DNA of 64,000 nucleotides. It comes from Bacteroidia bacterium (GTDB lineage Bacteria; Bacteroidota; Bacteroidia; Flavobacteriales; Schleiferiaceae). A program made the translations under genes and the position numbers. The notes under the pieces were generated by a model that made no database searches, had not been told where the DNA came from, and saw only the letters and a list, made by a program, of their open reading frames with translations. Below, one piece after another: positions 18,437 to 26,853 of this stretch; positions within the stretch are counted from its first letter, which is position 1, and each line of letters opens with the position of its first letter. The stretch covers positions 144,388-208,387 of the forward strand of contig JAUHWL010000006.1 of the NCBI GenBank assembly GCA_030424545.1, read 5' to 3'.

Positions 18437-19428
18437 TTTTGACGAAAAAAGAATTAACAAATCTGGTAGATAATTTTTCTAATAAAACAGTTTTACTCAT
18501 TGGCGATGGTATGATAGACGCCTACATGTGGGGGAAAGTATCTAGACAATCTCCAGAAGCACCAGTGCCTGTAGTAGATGTTTATAGCACTGAAAAAAGA
18601 CTAGGAGGGGCTACAAATGTTGCTGTAAACTTGGCTGCTTTAGGCGCAAAAACAATTTATTGCGGTTTTGTTGGCAATGATGAAAACGGACAAATTTTTA
18701 GAGACTTACTTAAAAAAAATAACCTTACAGAAGCAGGGTTGTTTACAGTGGCCAATCGTCCTACTACTATAAAAACACGTGTAATAGCTCACGACAAACA
18801 CGTGCTTCGTGTAGATGAAGAAACTACAGAGAAACTGATAGACTATACCCGTTTTGTTGCACATATAGAAACGGTTATGCAAAACAACGCGGTTGATGTT
18901 ATTCTTTTTCAGGATTACAACAAAGGTGTTTTGGTGCCGCAGGTGATAAATAGAGTGGTAGAGTTAGCCAAGCAGAAAAATATTCCAACCATTGTAGATC
19001 CTAAAAAAGAGCATTTTTTAAGCTACCAAAATGTTACGCTTTTTAAACCAAACCTTAAAGAAATTATAGAAGGATTGGGCGTAGAGTTTAATGCAAACAA
19101 CGCGCAAGAAAGAAGTAAATACGTAGGTGTTCTTAAAGAAAAACTAAATGCCGAAATGATTTTACTTACGTTAAGCGAATCAGGTGTTTATATTTTGCAT
19201 GATCAAGGCGAATCACATTTGCCAGCTTTTAAAAGAAATATTGTAGATGTAAGTGGGGCAGGAGATACGGTTGTTTCTGTAGCAGCATTAACATTAGCAT
19301 CCGGCTGCGCCCCAAAAGAAATTGCACTATTAAGCAATTTAGCTGGTGGCTTGGTTTGCGAAGAAGTTGGCGTAGTGCCTATTACAAAAGACCACTTTTT
19401 AACAGAGGCAATAAAGCTATACGCTTAG
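18433..19428 (+). CDS. rfaE1: PfkB-family sugar kinase, RfaE1/HldE kinase-domain type
   Basis: 331 residues. RfaE-type kinases phosphorylate D-glycero-beta-D-manno-heptose 7-phosphate for LPS core heptose. It shows the PfkB signatures GDGMIDAYMWGKVSRQSPEA (residues about 24-43), GGATNVAVNLAALGA and DVSGAGDTV with catalytic Asp278. There is no cytidylyltransferase domain, so it corresponds to the kinase half only. No in-frame ATG precedes the conserved N-terminus. The start is TTG at 18433 (inside the aspC stop) or TTG at 18439. Substrate assignment beyond the PfkB family is by similarity. Confidence 0.85.
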   Translation: MILTKKELTNLVDNFSNKTVLLIGDGMIDAYMWGKVSRQSPEAPVPVVDVYSTEKRLGGATNVAVNLAALGAKTIYCGFVGNDENGQIFRDLLKKNNLTEAGLFTVANRPTTIKTRVIAHDKHVLRVDEETTEKLIDYTRFVAHIETVMQNNAVDVILFQDYNKGVLVPQVINRVVELAKQKNIPTIVDPKKEHFLSYQNVTLFKPNLKEIIEGLGVEFNANNAQERSKYVGVLKEKLNAEMILLTLSESGVYILHDQGESHLPAFKRNIVDVSGAGDTVVSVAALTLASGCAPKEIALLSNLAGGLVCEEVGVVPITKDHFLTEAIKLYA

Positions 19429-19434
19429 TAATAG

Positions 19435-20292
19435 TTAAGCCAGCGTTTTTTGTTTGCTTGAAATAAAATTAAAAACTTCACGAATGGTTTTTCTTCTAAT
19501 CTTTTGCTGCAACTCCATGTCTACTACCTTTAAAGTGTATTGAAATTTCACCTCTAAATAATCAACCTTCATTTCTACCACTTTTAAGGCGTAAGATTTT
19601 GGCTCAATGTATTCCTCAAAAGAGTTTAATGACGTAATAATTTCTTTTTCTAAATCTTCAATACTGGTAATGTACTTTAATCCAATTTGAAAATCTACAT
19701 GCATCAGGCGCGCATCTTTTTTTGTATAATTTATTATTTCATTAGAGTGAACTTTGGAGTTAGGAATAATCGCAACGTCTTCATCATCATTTAAAAGTCT
19801 AACCTTTAACATCGTAATTTCTACAATTTTTCCTTTCTGATTATCTATTTTAACATAATCATTGATAGAGAAAATATTAGAGAAACTTAGGTAAATGCCA
19901 CTTAAAAAATCGGCTATATATTCTTTTGTTAAGATGGCTACCGCTGCTGCAACAATGGTTAAAGAGGTGATGAGCTGTATGGGGTTAATGCCTAATAAAC
20001 TCAAGCTGGTAATAATAAACCCAATGCCTACAATAAAGTGCGCAATGTTTTCTATACCAAAATGAACATTGTTTTTTTTACCTGAAGGTATCTTGTTCTT
20101 TTTAGAGTAAAAATATTTTGCAGTGCTAGACAGCAAATACACCGTTATATAAAAAACCACAAAGCCAAGTAGCGATTCTATTCTAGGGTGAGAACTTATA
20201 AATTTAGATGTAGAATCATTTATAAATTTAAAGTATGAAATAACAAAAAACGCAATTCCATAGACGGCAAAAAACCATTTTTTATTACTCAT
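19435..20292 (-). CDS. MscS-family mechanosensitive ion channel
   Basis: 285 residues. Membrane helices are seen at about 7-22, 45-63, 90-110 and in the pore-lining TM3 (LTIVAAAVAILTKEYIADFLSGIYL). The MscS beta-domain follows (FSINDYVKIDNQKGKIVEITML, VAIIPNSKV). The C-terminal alpha/beta domain is short. It provides osmotic pressure release in the inner membrane. The gene is convergent with the kinase (6-bp gap). Confidence 0.9.
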   Translation of the reverse strand: MSNKKWFFAVYGIAFFVISYFKFINDSTSKFISSHPRIESLLGFVVFYITVYLLSSTAKYFYSKKNKIPSGKKNNVHFGIENIAHFIVGIGFIITSLSLLGINPIQLITSLTIVAAAVAILTKEYIADFLSGIYLSFSNIFSINDYVKIDNQKGKIVEITMLKVRLLNDDEDVAIIPNSKVHSNEIINYTKKDARLMHVDFQIGLKYITSIEDLEKEIITSLNSFEEYIEPKSYALKVVEMKVDYLEVKFQYTLKVVDMELQQKIRRKTIREVFNFISSKQKTLA

Positions 20293-20389
20293 AGCTACTT
20301 TTTATTTTTATGTAAGAAAGCGCTGCAAAGATGAAATTTTATTAAAGAGTAAAGGGTTTATTTAGAAACAAAGTGGGTTAAAATATGCA

Positions 20390-22048
20390 CTATTTTTTTC
20401 TACCAAATCTATGGTTGTATTTAATAAAACCTTGAATTTCAGAAAAATCATCTCCAGAATTTGTTTCTATTGTTTGCTTGGAATATTGTATGCTGCATTG
20501 AACAAAATCTGAAGGATTTGGCCGGAAAGTACATGTAGCACCGGGTAAAAAAGTTGTTGTTGATTTTACGCTACCTTGATAAACATAAATTTGATGAAGG
20601 TTTACGCCCAACCGCCATTTGTTTTTATTCAATGTTCGGGCCAATTCAAATTTGCCACCATACCGATGCTGCATGGGTGATATTTGGTCAAACCCCAAAT
20701 AATCTACACCAACCAGCCATTGCCATTTTTTTATAAACAATTGATAGAATAAAGCGGCATTATAGTTTTTTGATGCAGGCACACCTATGCCGTAATCTTG
20801 TCTGTTTGTACTCTTAAAAAAACCAAGCGATGTCCTTATTGAATGGCGGTTGTTTTTTTTATCCTTAAAAAGATATTGTAGAGAACCTGTTAAATTGTTG
20901 GAGATAATTCCTGTTTTAAGAGAGTCTTGATTTTCATATCCTTTTAAGCGCTGCTCGGTTTGGTAGTTAGAATAATTAACAAAAATCATCCAATGTGTAT
21001 TGGGTTTATAAATTACTTGCAAAAGGCCTCGCCCTCTTATGCTTTGTAATGCCCTGTTATTAACAAGGTTGTTTCGCATTAACCCTCCCTTTGCTTTAAT
21101 ACGTAGTTTCCGTTTAAGAATTCTGGCTCCTAGGCTTATATCAAAGCTTTCTAAATCATCTTGTATAAAATATGCCCCAAATGTTCTATACCCAGGAGCA
21201 ACTCTTTGGTAGGCAAATTTGGTATCAAATAATTTTCCTCTGTATCCTATAAAGCCTTCTATGGCATCAGAAACTGTAGACGATGATTTCGGATTCCAAA
21301 ACAATTCTAAAATTGGCAATTCGCCTTCCTCTAAAAGATCTTGCGAGTTTTGATTCCACGTCATACCAGATACGGCATACTCCGCCCCAATAAACCATTT
21401 TTTTTTAAACAGGTAATGCTCGGTTCTCATAGAAACAACCATGTTTTCTTCAGGATACTGATCTATGCTTAACTTGGTTGAATCCACAGTATTTTGGAGG
21501 TCTTTTCCTTTTAGCAAAATCAGATCGATAAAATTATTTCTTGTTCCGAGTCCCAATTTAAAAGCATAAACATTTTGGGTATAAGCGTTTGTTTGATTTA
21601 CATTGGTTAAAAAAGAGGAGGATCCTTGTTTTGTTGTGCCCCAAAATCCTGCAAACCTTAACAACCCCGGATTAAGTTCTGCACCAATGCCAAAAAGTGT
21701 TTTGCCGCTAAGACTAAAATTAGATAGACGCAGGTTGGTGTGCCCAAAATGCATTTTACCCCATGCCCATTCTGGGTGTACACCAAAACGCATGAATTTA
21801 AAGTTTGACCCAATGCCCACATTGTATAGCAAAACTTCAATGGGGATTTGCCAATTATTTTTCACCAACATGGGCCTGAATGAGGCTGTATATCTAAACG
21901 GCTCTCTTCTGTCTGAAATACCTATGGCACCATACCCGTTTGTGCTTATTTGAATAGTGCCTTTTAATGACCATGTTGTATCTCTTTCTTGAGCAAAAGA
22001 AAACGTGCAAATCGCCATTAGAAAAACCCCAAGGATGCAGTAGCGCAT
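20390..22048 (-). CDS. Putative outer-membrane beta-barrel protein
   Basis: 552 residues with signal peptide (to about FSFAQ, residue 19). Repeated amphipathic strands with aromatic ends cover the full length (KWFIGAEYAVSGMTW, WQWLVGVDYLGFDQ, FVQCSIQYSKQTIE), ending in IKYNHRFGRKK. No plug or TonB box is evident. It lies only 3 bp downstream of the secreted coiled-coil protein gene (stop 22052), so the two are co-expressed. A barrel paired with an exported coiled-coil protein suggests a two-component envelope assembly (inference). Confidence 0.72.
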   Translation of the reverse strand: MRYCILGVFLMAICTFSFAQERDTTWSLKGTIQISTNGYGAIGISDRREPFRYTASFRPMLVKNNWQIPIEVLLYNVGIGSNFKFMRFGVHPEWAWGKMHFGHTNLRLSNFSLSGKTLFGIGAELNPGLLRFAGFWGTTKQGSSSFLTNVNQTNAYTQNVYAFKLGLGTRNNFIDLILLKGKDLQNTVDSTKLSIDQYPEENMVVSMRTEHYLFKKKWFIGAEYAVSGMTWNQNSQDLLEEGELPILELFWNPKSSSTVSDAIEGFIGYRGKLFDTKFAYQRVAPGYRTFGAYFIQDDLESFDISLGARILKRKLRIKAKGGLMRNNLVNNRALQSIRGRGLLQVIYKPNTHWMIFVNYSNYQTEQRLKGYENQDSLKTGIISNNLTGSLQYLFKDKKNNRHSIRTSLGFFKSTNRQDYGIGVPASKNYNAALFYQLFIKKWQWLVGVDYLGFDQISPMQHRYGGKFELARTLNKNKWRLGVNLHQIYVYQGSVKSTTTFLPGATCTFRPNPSDFVQCSIQYSKQTIETNSGDDFSEIQGFIKYNHRFGRKK

Positions 22049-22051
22049 AAA

Positions 22052-24499
22052 TTAAAAGTTTTTAAAAATTCTTTCAATTATTTCGTCTTTTTTTATTGCT
22101 CCAAGGCTATTGTAGAGTTTTCTGTTGTTTTCTTCAAGCATTGCTTTTTTTAAATCTCTGCTCTGTATAATTTGTTTTTCTAGTTTAAAATAAATCTTTC
22201 TATCGGTTTTTGTGGATTGCATATTTTTAGTTACCCATTGGCCATTTTCACATACATAATCTACTACAACATAATATTTGGCCCAAACAGAATATAAATC
22301 ATAGGCATGACCAACTGAGGTTAATTTATAGACATTATCTACAGAGGCATTAATGCCGAGGGGATCTCCTATACTGTTGAGGAATGAATACATTTCGTGT
22401 CCGATATTGCCTGGAGTTAATTGCGTGGTTATATAGATATTGCCAACCTGATAATCTGCAACAAGAATTCTAACTCCTTCGCTGGTGCTGCCTTCGTTGC
22501 ACTTAATAGCACTTAGTTTAGGTCTAAAGTCAAAATCTATAATTTCATACACTTTCTTGCATAGCCTTTCAGCCAATGCATAATCGCCAGTATTAATAGC
22601 TTGCTTTACTTCATCAAGGGTTTTTTTAGCACTTGATATGGCACTCTCTGCTGCTGAATGATCAGATTTTGGATGTCTGTCTTTGCTAATATCTAAATCT
22701 GCCTGAGCAGCGTCCACTTTGGCCTTGGCTTTTTTGTAACAGTCTTCTCTTTGTGCAGCAATTTTAGATTTTTCCGCTTCTTCATCGGCTTCTCCAGCAA
22801 GTTTTTCGGCTAGTGCATAATCACCTTTAGAAAAGGCATTCTCAGCTTCTTTTAATTTTTCTTTGGCATTATTTGCATGTTGATTCGCTTTGCTACCAGA
22901 ACCTCCGCTACCGCGCGAGGCGCCATCAACTTTAACGCCAGTGGTCATTAATTTAGACGATGCTTTTTTTGCAGCAGCTTTTAAATCTTTAATAATATCA
23001 CCGCATTTTTTTGCAATTACTTTTAAATCTTCTAATGCCTGTTCTAATTCTGCTATTTCCTTTGCGGCTACATCCATTTCGGTTTGCCCTTCGGTAGCTT
23101 TTTTTGTCCCGTTTGCTTTATCTGTTTCTCCGTCTTTCTTTTTACGTTTTTGATCGGCAACGGTTTTGGAGTGCTCGCTAACCTGTTTGGTATAACCTTC
23201 ATATTCACTCCTTAATGCGTTAAAACTTTTTAACCAATCATCAATTTTATCTGCAGGAATAAAAAGTGATGTGCCAGCATCTAATTGTAAAGAACCGCCA
23301 TTGGTAGAGCCAATTAAAGCGCCTTTCGTAAATTCAAAATCAGGTTTAACTATACTAGCTCCATTTTTTTTATTGATAGCATTTAAGATGGCATCGCGCT
23401 GTTGTTTTGCTTTATCTAATTTAGCTTGTGCCTCTGCCAAAGCCTTGGCGGCATCTTTTGCATCTTGTTCTCCTTTTTTTGCTTGAGCTTCGCCCTCAGC
23501 CTTTTTGCGTTCTCCTTTTTGATAGTTTGATCTAGCTAATTTTAGCTTTTTTTGGATGCTGTTAATCAATTCTTGAATGGAAGGGCAAGGATCATCTTTA
23601 ATAGAAGCGTTTTGCAAATAGCTAGGCGATGTAAATTCTTTAACAGAATCTCTCCAATCTTTTATGTTTGCTTGATTTTTGCCTTCATACTGAAAAGAGT
23701 AAATCTGACTTTCACCATTATTTTCCCCAATTCTCTTGCCAAATTCATCTTCGCAAAAAATAAACCACGCATAAGAAAATCCAGCCTCAAGGGCAAGGGC
23801 TGTTGGCGGATATATTACACTGTTTTCATCAGGATATACATCTTGAAAGAAAACATCATTTATTGCGATGGCATCTTGTGGTTGTTGGCCTTCAATAATT
23901 TGAACAACTACTAGATTATAGTATACCACTTGCGTCCAAGGAATAGGAGTCCATTGAAACATCGGATAAGCATTGTTGATTGTTTGTTCATCATCAGGTA
24001 TAATAAGTTGAACGTTTTGCGGTAAAAATGTTTCGAACAAGTAACAAAAGTCAGCTACTGGACTGGGGTTGTTCTCTACTAAAACTTCAATGCAAAGATT
24101 GTACACGCCATCAGGCAATCTGCCTGTTCTTTGTATTTGATTTTTTAAGCTTTCATCATAATCCCATGTATCCCAATGTGTGAAATCTGAATTGGTTATA
24201 ATTTGTTGAAATGGAGCATTTGGAACATACACTACATCACTTTGTCCAAAAGCAATTCTACCTCTTCTGTCTTCGGTTAGTTCTATTGCCAAAACAATTT
24301 GTGTGGGTTGTTGAAAAGTGCAACTTAAATTGATAAAGAAAAGATCTGCCGCGGCTTCCCAATCTCTAATATAGGGAGGGATGTTTATTCTATTGCTTCC
24401 CGCGGTTACTTGTACATCTTGCGCAACAAGGGGTTTAGTTGGATAGATAAGCATTGTAATTGCCAGGAAAACAGTAAAAAATATAGAAGAATTTTTCAT
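22052..24499 (-). CDS. Large exported protein with beta domains and long coiled coil
   Basis: 815 residues. A signal peptide ends at LVAQD (about 27). Residues about 28-290 are beta-rich with two Fn3/Ig-like segments (for example YPMFQWTPIPWTQVVYYNLV). Residues about 310-650 are Ala/Lys/Glu coiled coil with two related hairpins around GDYALAEKLAGEADEEA and GDYALAERLCKKVYEI, separated by a GSGGSGS linker. A C-terminal beta domain follows (residues 660-790). No T9SS sorting domain is visible. The architecture resembles large secreted Bacteroidota proteins of unknown function. The barrel gene 3 bp downstream is its likely partner. Confidence 0.75.
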   Translation of the reverse strand: MKNSSIFFTVFLAITMLIYPTKPLVAQDVQVTAGSNRINIPPYIRDWEAAADLFFINLSCTFQQPTQIVLAIELTEDRRGRIAFGQSDVVYVPNAPFQQIITNSDFTHWDTWDYDESLKNQIQRTGRLPDGVYNLCIEVLVENNPSPVADFCYLFETFLPQNVQLIIPDDEQTINNAYPMFQWTPIPWTQVVYYNLVVVQIIEGQQPQDAIAINDVFFQDVYPDENSVIYPPTALALEAGFSYAWFIFCEDEFGKRIGENNGESQIYSFQYEGKNQANIKDWRDSVKEFTSPSYLQNASIKDDPCPSIQELINSIQKKLKLARSNYQKGERKKAEGEAQAKKGEQDAKDAAKALAEAQAKLDKAKQQRDAILNAINKKNGASIVKPDFEFTKGALIGSTNGGSLQLDAGTSLFIPADKIDDWLKSFNALRSEYEGYTKQVSEHSKTVADQKRKKKDGETDKANGTKKATEGQTEMDVAAKEIAELEQALEDLKVIAKKCGDIIKDLKAAAKKASSKLMTTGVKVDGASRGSGGSGSKANQHANNAKEKLKEAENAFSKGDYALAEKLAGEADEEAEKSKIAAQREDCYKKAKAKVDAAQADLDISKDRHPKSDHSAAESAISSAKKTLDEVKQAINTGDYALAERLCKKVYEIIDFDFRPKLSAIKCNEGSTSEGVRILVADYQVGNIYITTQLTPGNIGHEMYSFLNSIGDPLGINASVDNVYKLTSVGHAYDLYSVWAKYYVVVDYVCENGQWVTKNMQSTKTDRKIYFKLEKQIIQSRDLKKAMLEENNRKLYNSLGAIKKDEIIERIFKNF

Positions 24500-24626
24500 G
24501 ATACAAGGATTAGATTGTCATACAAAAAGCATGATACCTAAATGTACGGGAAATTCTTAAAGTGGTAAAAGTGTGCTAGTTACGTTTAAAGCTAGATTTT
24601 AAATGAAAGCATATTCGTACAAATGC

Positions 24627-24664
24627 AAAAAGTCTTCTTTTAACTTTTAAAAAGAAGACTTTTT
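24627..24664 (-). terminator. Terminator after the 2OG-oxygenase gene
   Basis: A 15-bp perfect A/T-rich stem (AAAAAGTCTTCTTTT against its complement) with an 8-nt loop has T residues at its end on the minus strand. It lies 22 bp beyond the stop of 24686-25513 and would also insulate the operon starting at 24499. Confidence 0.85.
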
Positions 24665-24685
24665 GAGAAACTATTTTAAAGAAGC

Positions 24686-25513
24686 TTATTTGTTTTTTTT
24701 GTTTTTATCCTGGAAATCTAAACTGCGTATACCAAGTGCTTTTAAAAACTGCTTTCCTCTAATTTTTAAGGCTTCTTTTGTAGATGTGGCAATCTTTCTA
24801 CTTAATTTATCATCAGGTCGGCTTAAAAACTTAGAGTCTCGGTAGGCAACCCCGGCCTCTGGTTTTGTATAATAATACGTGTAAAAACTTTTGCGAGATT
24901 CACCTTCTGGTACGGTTAGTTTGCTAACTCCATGAGGCGAATTATCATCTGTATAAAAAATTACGGCACGATTAAAACCAGGCATAACCTTATTCCAGCA
25001 TTTGGTCATTTGTTTGTCCCAAATTTCTAATTCACCACCATAGCTTTCTTGCCAATTTTTGTTTAGGTAAATCAGCAAATTAATTCTGCGCCAAAGTCCG
25101 GCTTCGGTATTCATGTTTACATCTACGTGCACATCAACAAAGCTTCCGTTTTTGCCTTGGTGCACACCGCTTCCTAGCGCATCTATGGTGGTTTCAAGTC
25201 CTTTTAAACCTGTTATTTCGTCCATTATTTTACACCATTCGGGGCTTTTAATAACCTCACGTACTTGCGTAAAAATCGGGTCCCAGCGTTCAAAATGATA
25301 ATCTTCACTTTTGTCTTCATTCAAGCTTTTGCGTTTTACATTTAAATCTTGAATAGAAGGGAATTTCTCAAACATCGCTGTGGCTACATCTTCTGTAAAG
25401 AAATTGTCAAGCACCAAATGCCGATAAGGCTGGGCATTTTCAAATTGCTCATGAAGCATTTTTACTGCTTCGGGCGATGTGTATTTCGGATTAATTACAG
25501 TGTTGATATTCAT
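24686..25513 (-). CDS. 2-oxoglutarate/Fe(II)-dependent oxygenase
   Basis: 275 residues. Prolyl-4-hydroxylase-type double-stranded beta-helix: the iron ligands are H129 and D131 (VDVHVDVN) and H194 (SPHGVS), and R207 (SRKSFYTYYYT) binds 2-oxoglutarate. Intervening strands RRINLLIYLNKNW and GGELEIWD are typical. Bacterial members hydroxylate protein, sugar or small-molecule substrates. The substrate is unknown here. There is no signal peptide, so it acts in the cytoplasm. The Lys-rich tail (QDKNKKNK) is unusual but short. Confidence 0.9.
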   Translation of the reverse strand: MNINTVINPKYTSPEAVKMLHEQFENAQPYRHLVLDNFFTEDVATAMFEKFPSIQDLNVKRKSLNEDKSEDYHFERWDPIFTQVREVIKSPEWCKIMDEITGLKGLETTIDALGSGVHQGKNGSFVDVHVDVNMNTEAGLWRRINLLIYLNKNWQESYGGELEIWDKQMTKCWNKVMPGFNRAVIFYTDDNSPHGVSKLTVPEGESRKSFYTYYYTKPEAGVAYRDSKFLSRPDDKLSRKIATSTKEALKIRGKQFLKALGIRSLDFQDKNKKNK

Positions 25514-25609
25514 CTAAAATGCGAGTTTTCTTAAGCATACAAAAGTACATTTTGATTGCTGATTTAATGCTGATTAAAAAACGGAATATTAAGGTTAATG
25601 TTCTGAATT

Positions 25610-26416
25610 TTACTTTTTCTTTTTCGCGTTCGCGGCCATTTTACCGTACAACCAATAAAAGAAGTTTGGCATTATTCGTTTTAATGGGATGGCCAACATT
25701 TCTTTGCCGCCAGGATAAAAATACTTTTTGTTGCTATTGATGGCATCTATTAATTTTTGCGCCATTTTTTCTGGCAACATTCCTTGTTCTTGCGCCACAC
25801 TATTTTGGTTGTTTTTTTCTCCGGTTCCGGTTAATGAATTAAGCGTAACATTGGTATTTACAAACCCAGGCGAAACCAATAAAACATGAAGACCATTTGT
25901 TTTTACTTCTTCACGTAAGCTTTCAAAATAGCCCAAAACCGCATGTTTGCTAGCAGCATAAACGGCCAAGTTTGCCGTACCATAATGGCCGAGCAAACTA
26001 CTAATAGCCACAATTTTTCCGCTGCCGCGCGAAATCATATCAGGTAATACGGCTTTGGTAATCCCTACTTGTCCCCAAAAATTGATGTCCATTACTTTGT
26101 GCTCTACGGCATCGCTCATTTCTAGCACGCTACCCAAATGGCCAATGCCCCCATTATTTATAAGCACATCGGGCACGCCCATGTTTGCTTTAGCCGTGGC
26201 AAACCAGGCGGGGGCTTCCGTATAATTTTCTAAATCTATAGGTAGAATAAATATTTCGCCATGCTTAGGGTGGCAATTTTGCTTAACGCGTTCAAGTTCA
26301 TTTTTTCTTCTTGCCGAAATAATTAATCTTGCACCGCGCTTTGCATAAGCATAGGTGAGGGCTTCGCCAATGCCAGATGAGGCACCCGTAATCCAAATTA
26401 ATTGTTGATTATTCAT
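25610..26416 (-). CDS. SDR-family oxidoreductase
   Basis: 268 residues. The cofactor motif TGASSGIGEAL is at residues 10-20, NNGG near 88, and the catalytic set is SS...YAASK (about 142-160). The C-terminus (IPLKRIMPNFFYWLYGKMAANAKKKK) is hydrophobic then Lys-rich, as in membrane-associated ketoreductase-type SDRs acting on lipids. Substrate unknown. It is a separate unit from the oxygenase gene (96-bp gap). Confidence 0.85.
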   Translation of the reverse strand: MNNQQLIWITGASSGIGEALTYAYAKRGARLIISARRKNELERVKQNCHPKHGEIFILPIDLENYTEAPAWFATAKANMGVPDVLINNGGIGHLGSVLEMSDAVEHKVMDINFWGQVGITKAVLPDMISRGSGKIVAISSLLGHYGTANLAVYAASKHAVLGYFESLREEVKTNGLHVLLVSPGFVNTNVTLNSLTGTGEKNNQNSVAQEQGMLPEKMAQKLIDAINSNKKYFYPGGKEMLAIPLKRIMPNFFYWLYGKMAANAKKKK

Positions 26417-26476
26417 GCGGTGAATATACTCACGGAAAATAAGTTTTAGAATATTTAAAAAACTTTAAATCATCTC

Positions 26477-26506
26477 TTGCGCGTTTGTAAAACTACTTTA
26501 TATTTG
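26477..26506 (+). promoter_or_regulatory. Bacteroidota-type promoter for rpmH
   Basis: A TTG at 26477-26479, a 19-bp spacer and TATATTTG at 26499-26506 match the TTG/TAnnTTTG consensus. The spacing is identical to that of the tRNA-Glu/rpsT promoter. It lies about 43 bp upstream of the rpmH start. Confidence 0.7.
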
Positions 26507-26548
26507 CAGCCCGAATAACGAGGGGTTTAACCTGAATAATTTATAGAG

Positions 26549-26707
26549 ATGAAACGTACATTTCAGCCATCTAACAGAAAGCGCAAAAATAAACACGGAT
26601 TTCGTTCACGCATGGAAAGCGTTAGCGGCCGTAAAGTAATTGCTGCCCGCAGAGCTCGCGGACGCAAAAGATTAACAGTCTCAGACGATATGAACCACAA
26701 AGGTTAA
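26549..26707 (+). CDS. rpmH: 50S ribosomal protein L34
   Basis: A 52-residue frame beginning [20 protein letters not shown] and continuing [20 protein letters not shown], the near-invariant L34 sequence. It is a structural component of the large subunit. The usual bacterial rpmH-rnpA-dnaA arrangement is not present here; the next gene is carB after a terminator. Confidence 0.97.
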   Translation: MKRTFQPSNRKRKNKHGFRSRMESVSGRKVIAARRARGRKRLTVSDDMNHKG

Positions 26708-26732
26708 TAATGATATTTTGCATAAGCAAAGA

Positions 26733-26768
26733 GAAAAGGTGTTGCCAATGGCTACACCTTTTTTTTTG
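26733..26768 (+). terminator. Terminator after rpmH
   Basis: AAAAGGTGT...ACACCTTTT with an inner GCC/GGC pairing and a following T run (stem about 12 bp including one mismatch), 26 bp past the rpmH stop. Confidence 0.85.
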
Positions 26769-26802
26769 CTTTTTTTACGCTTTCAAAATGAGCGAGAGCG
26801 TG

Positions 26803-26810
26803 TATTTTTG
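26803..26810 (+). promoter_or_regulatory. Possible -7 element for carB
   Basis: TATTTTTG fits TAnnTTTG and lies 44 bp before the carB ATG. No clear -33 TTG is found at the expected distance, so this is tentative. Confidence 0.4.
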
Positions 26811-26853
26811 TCCTCCATTTTTATCAACCTTACAAAGAGAAAAGTAAGACATT

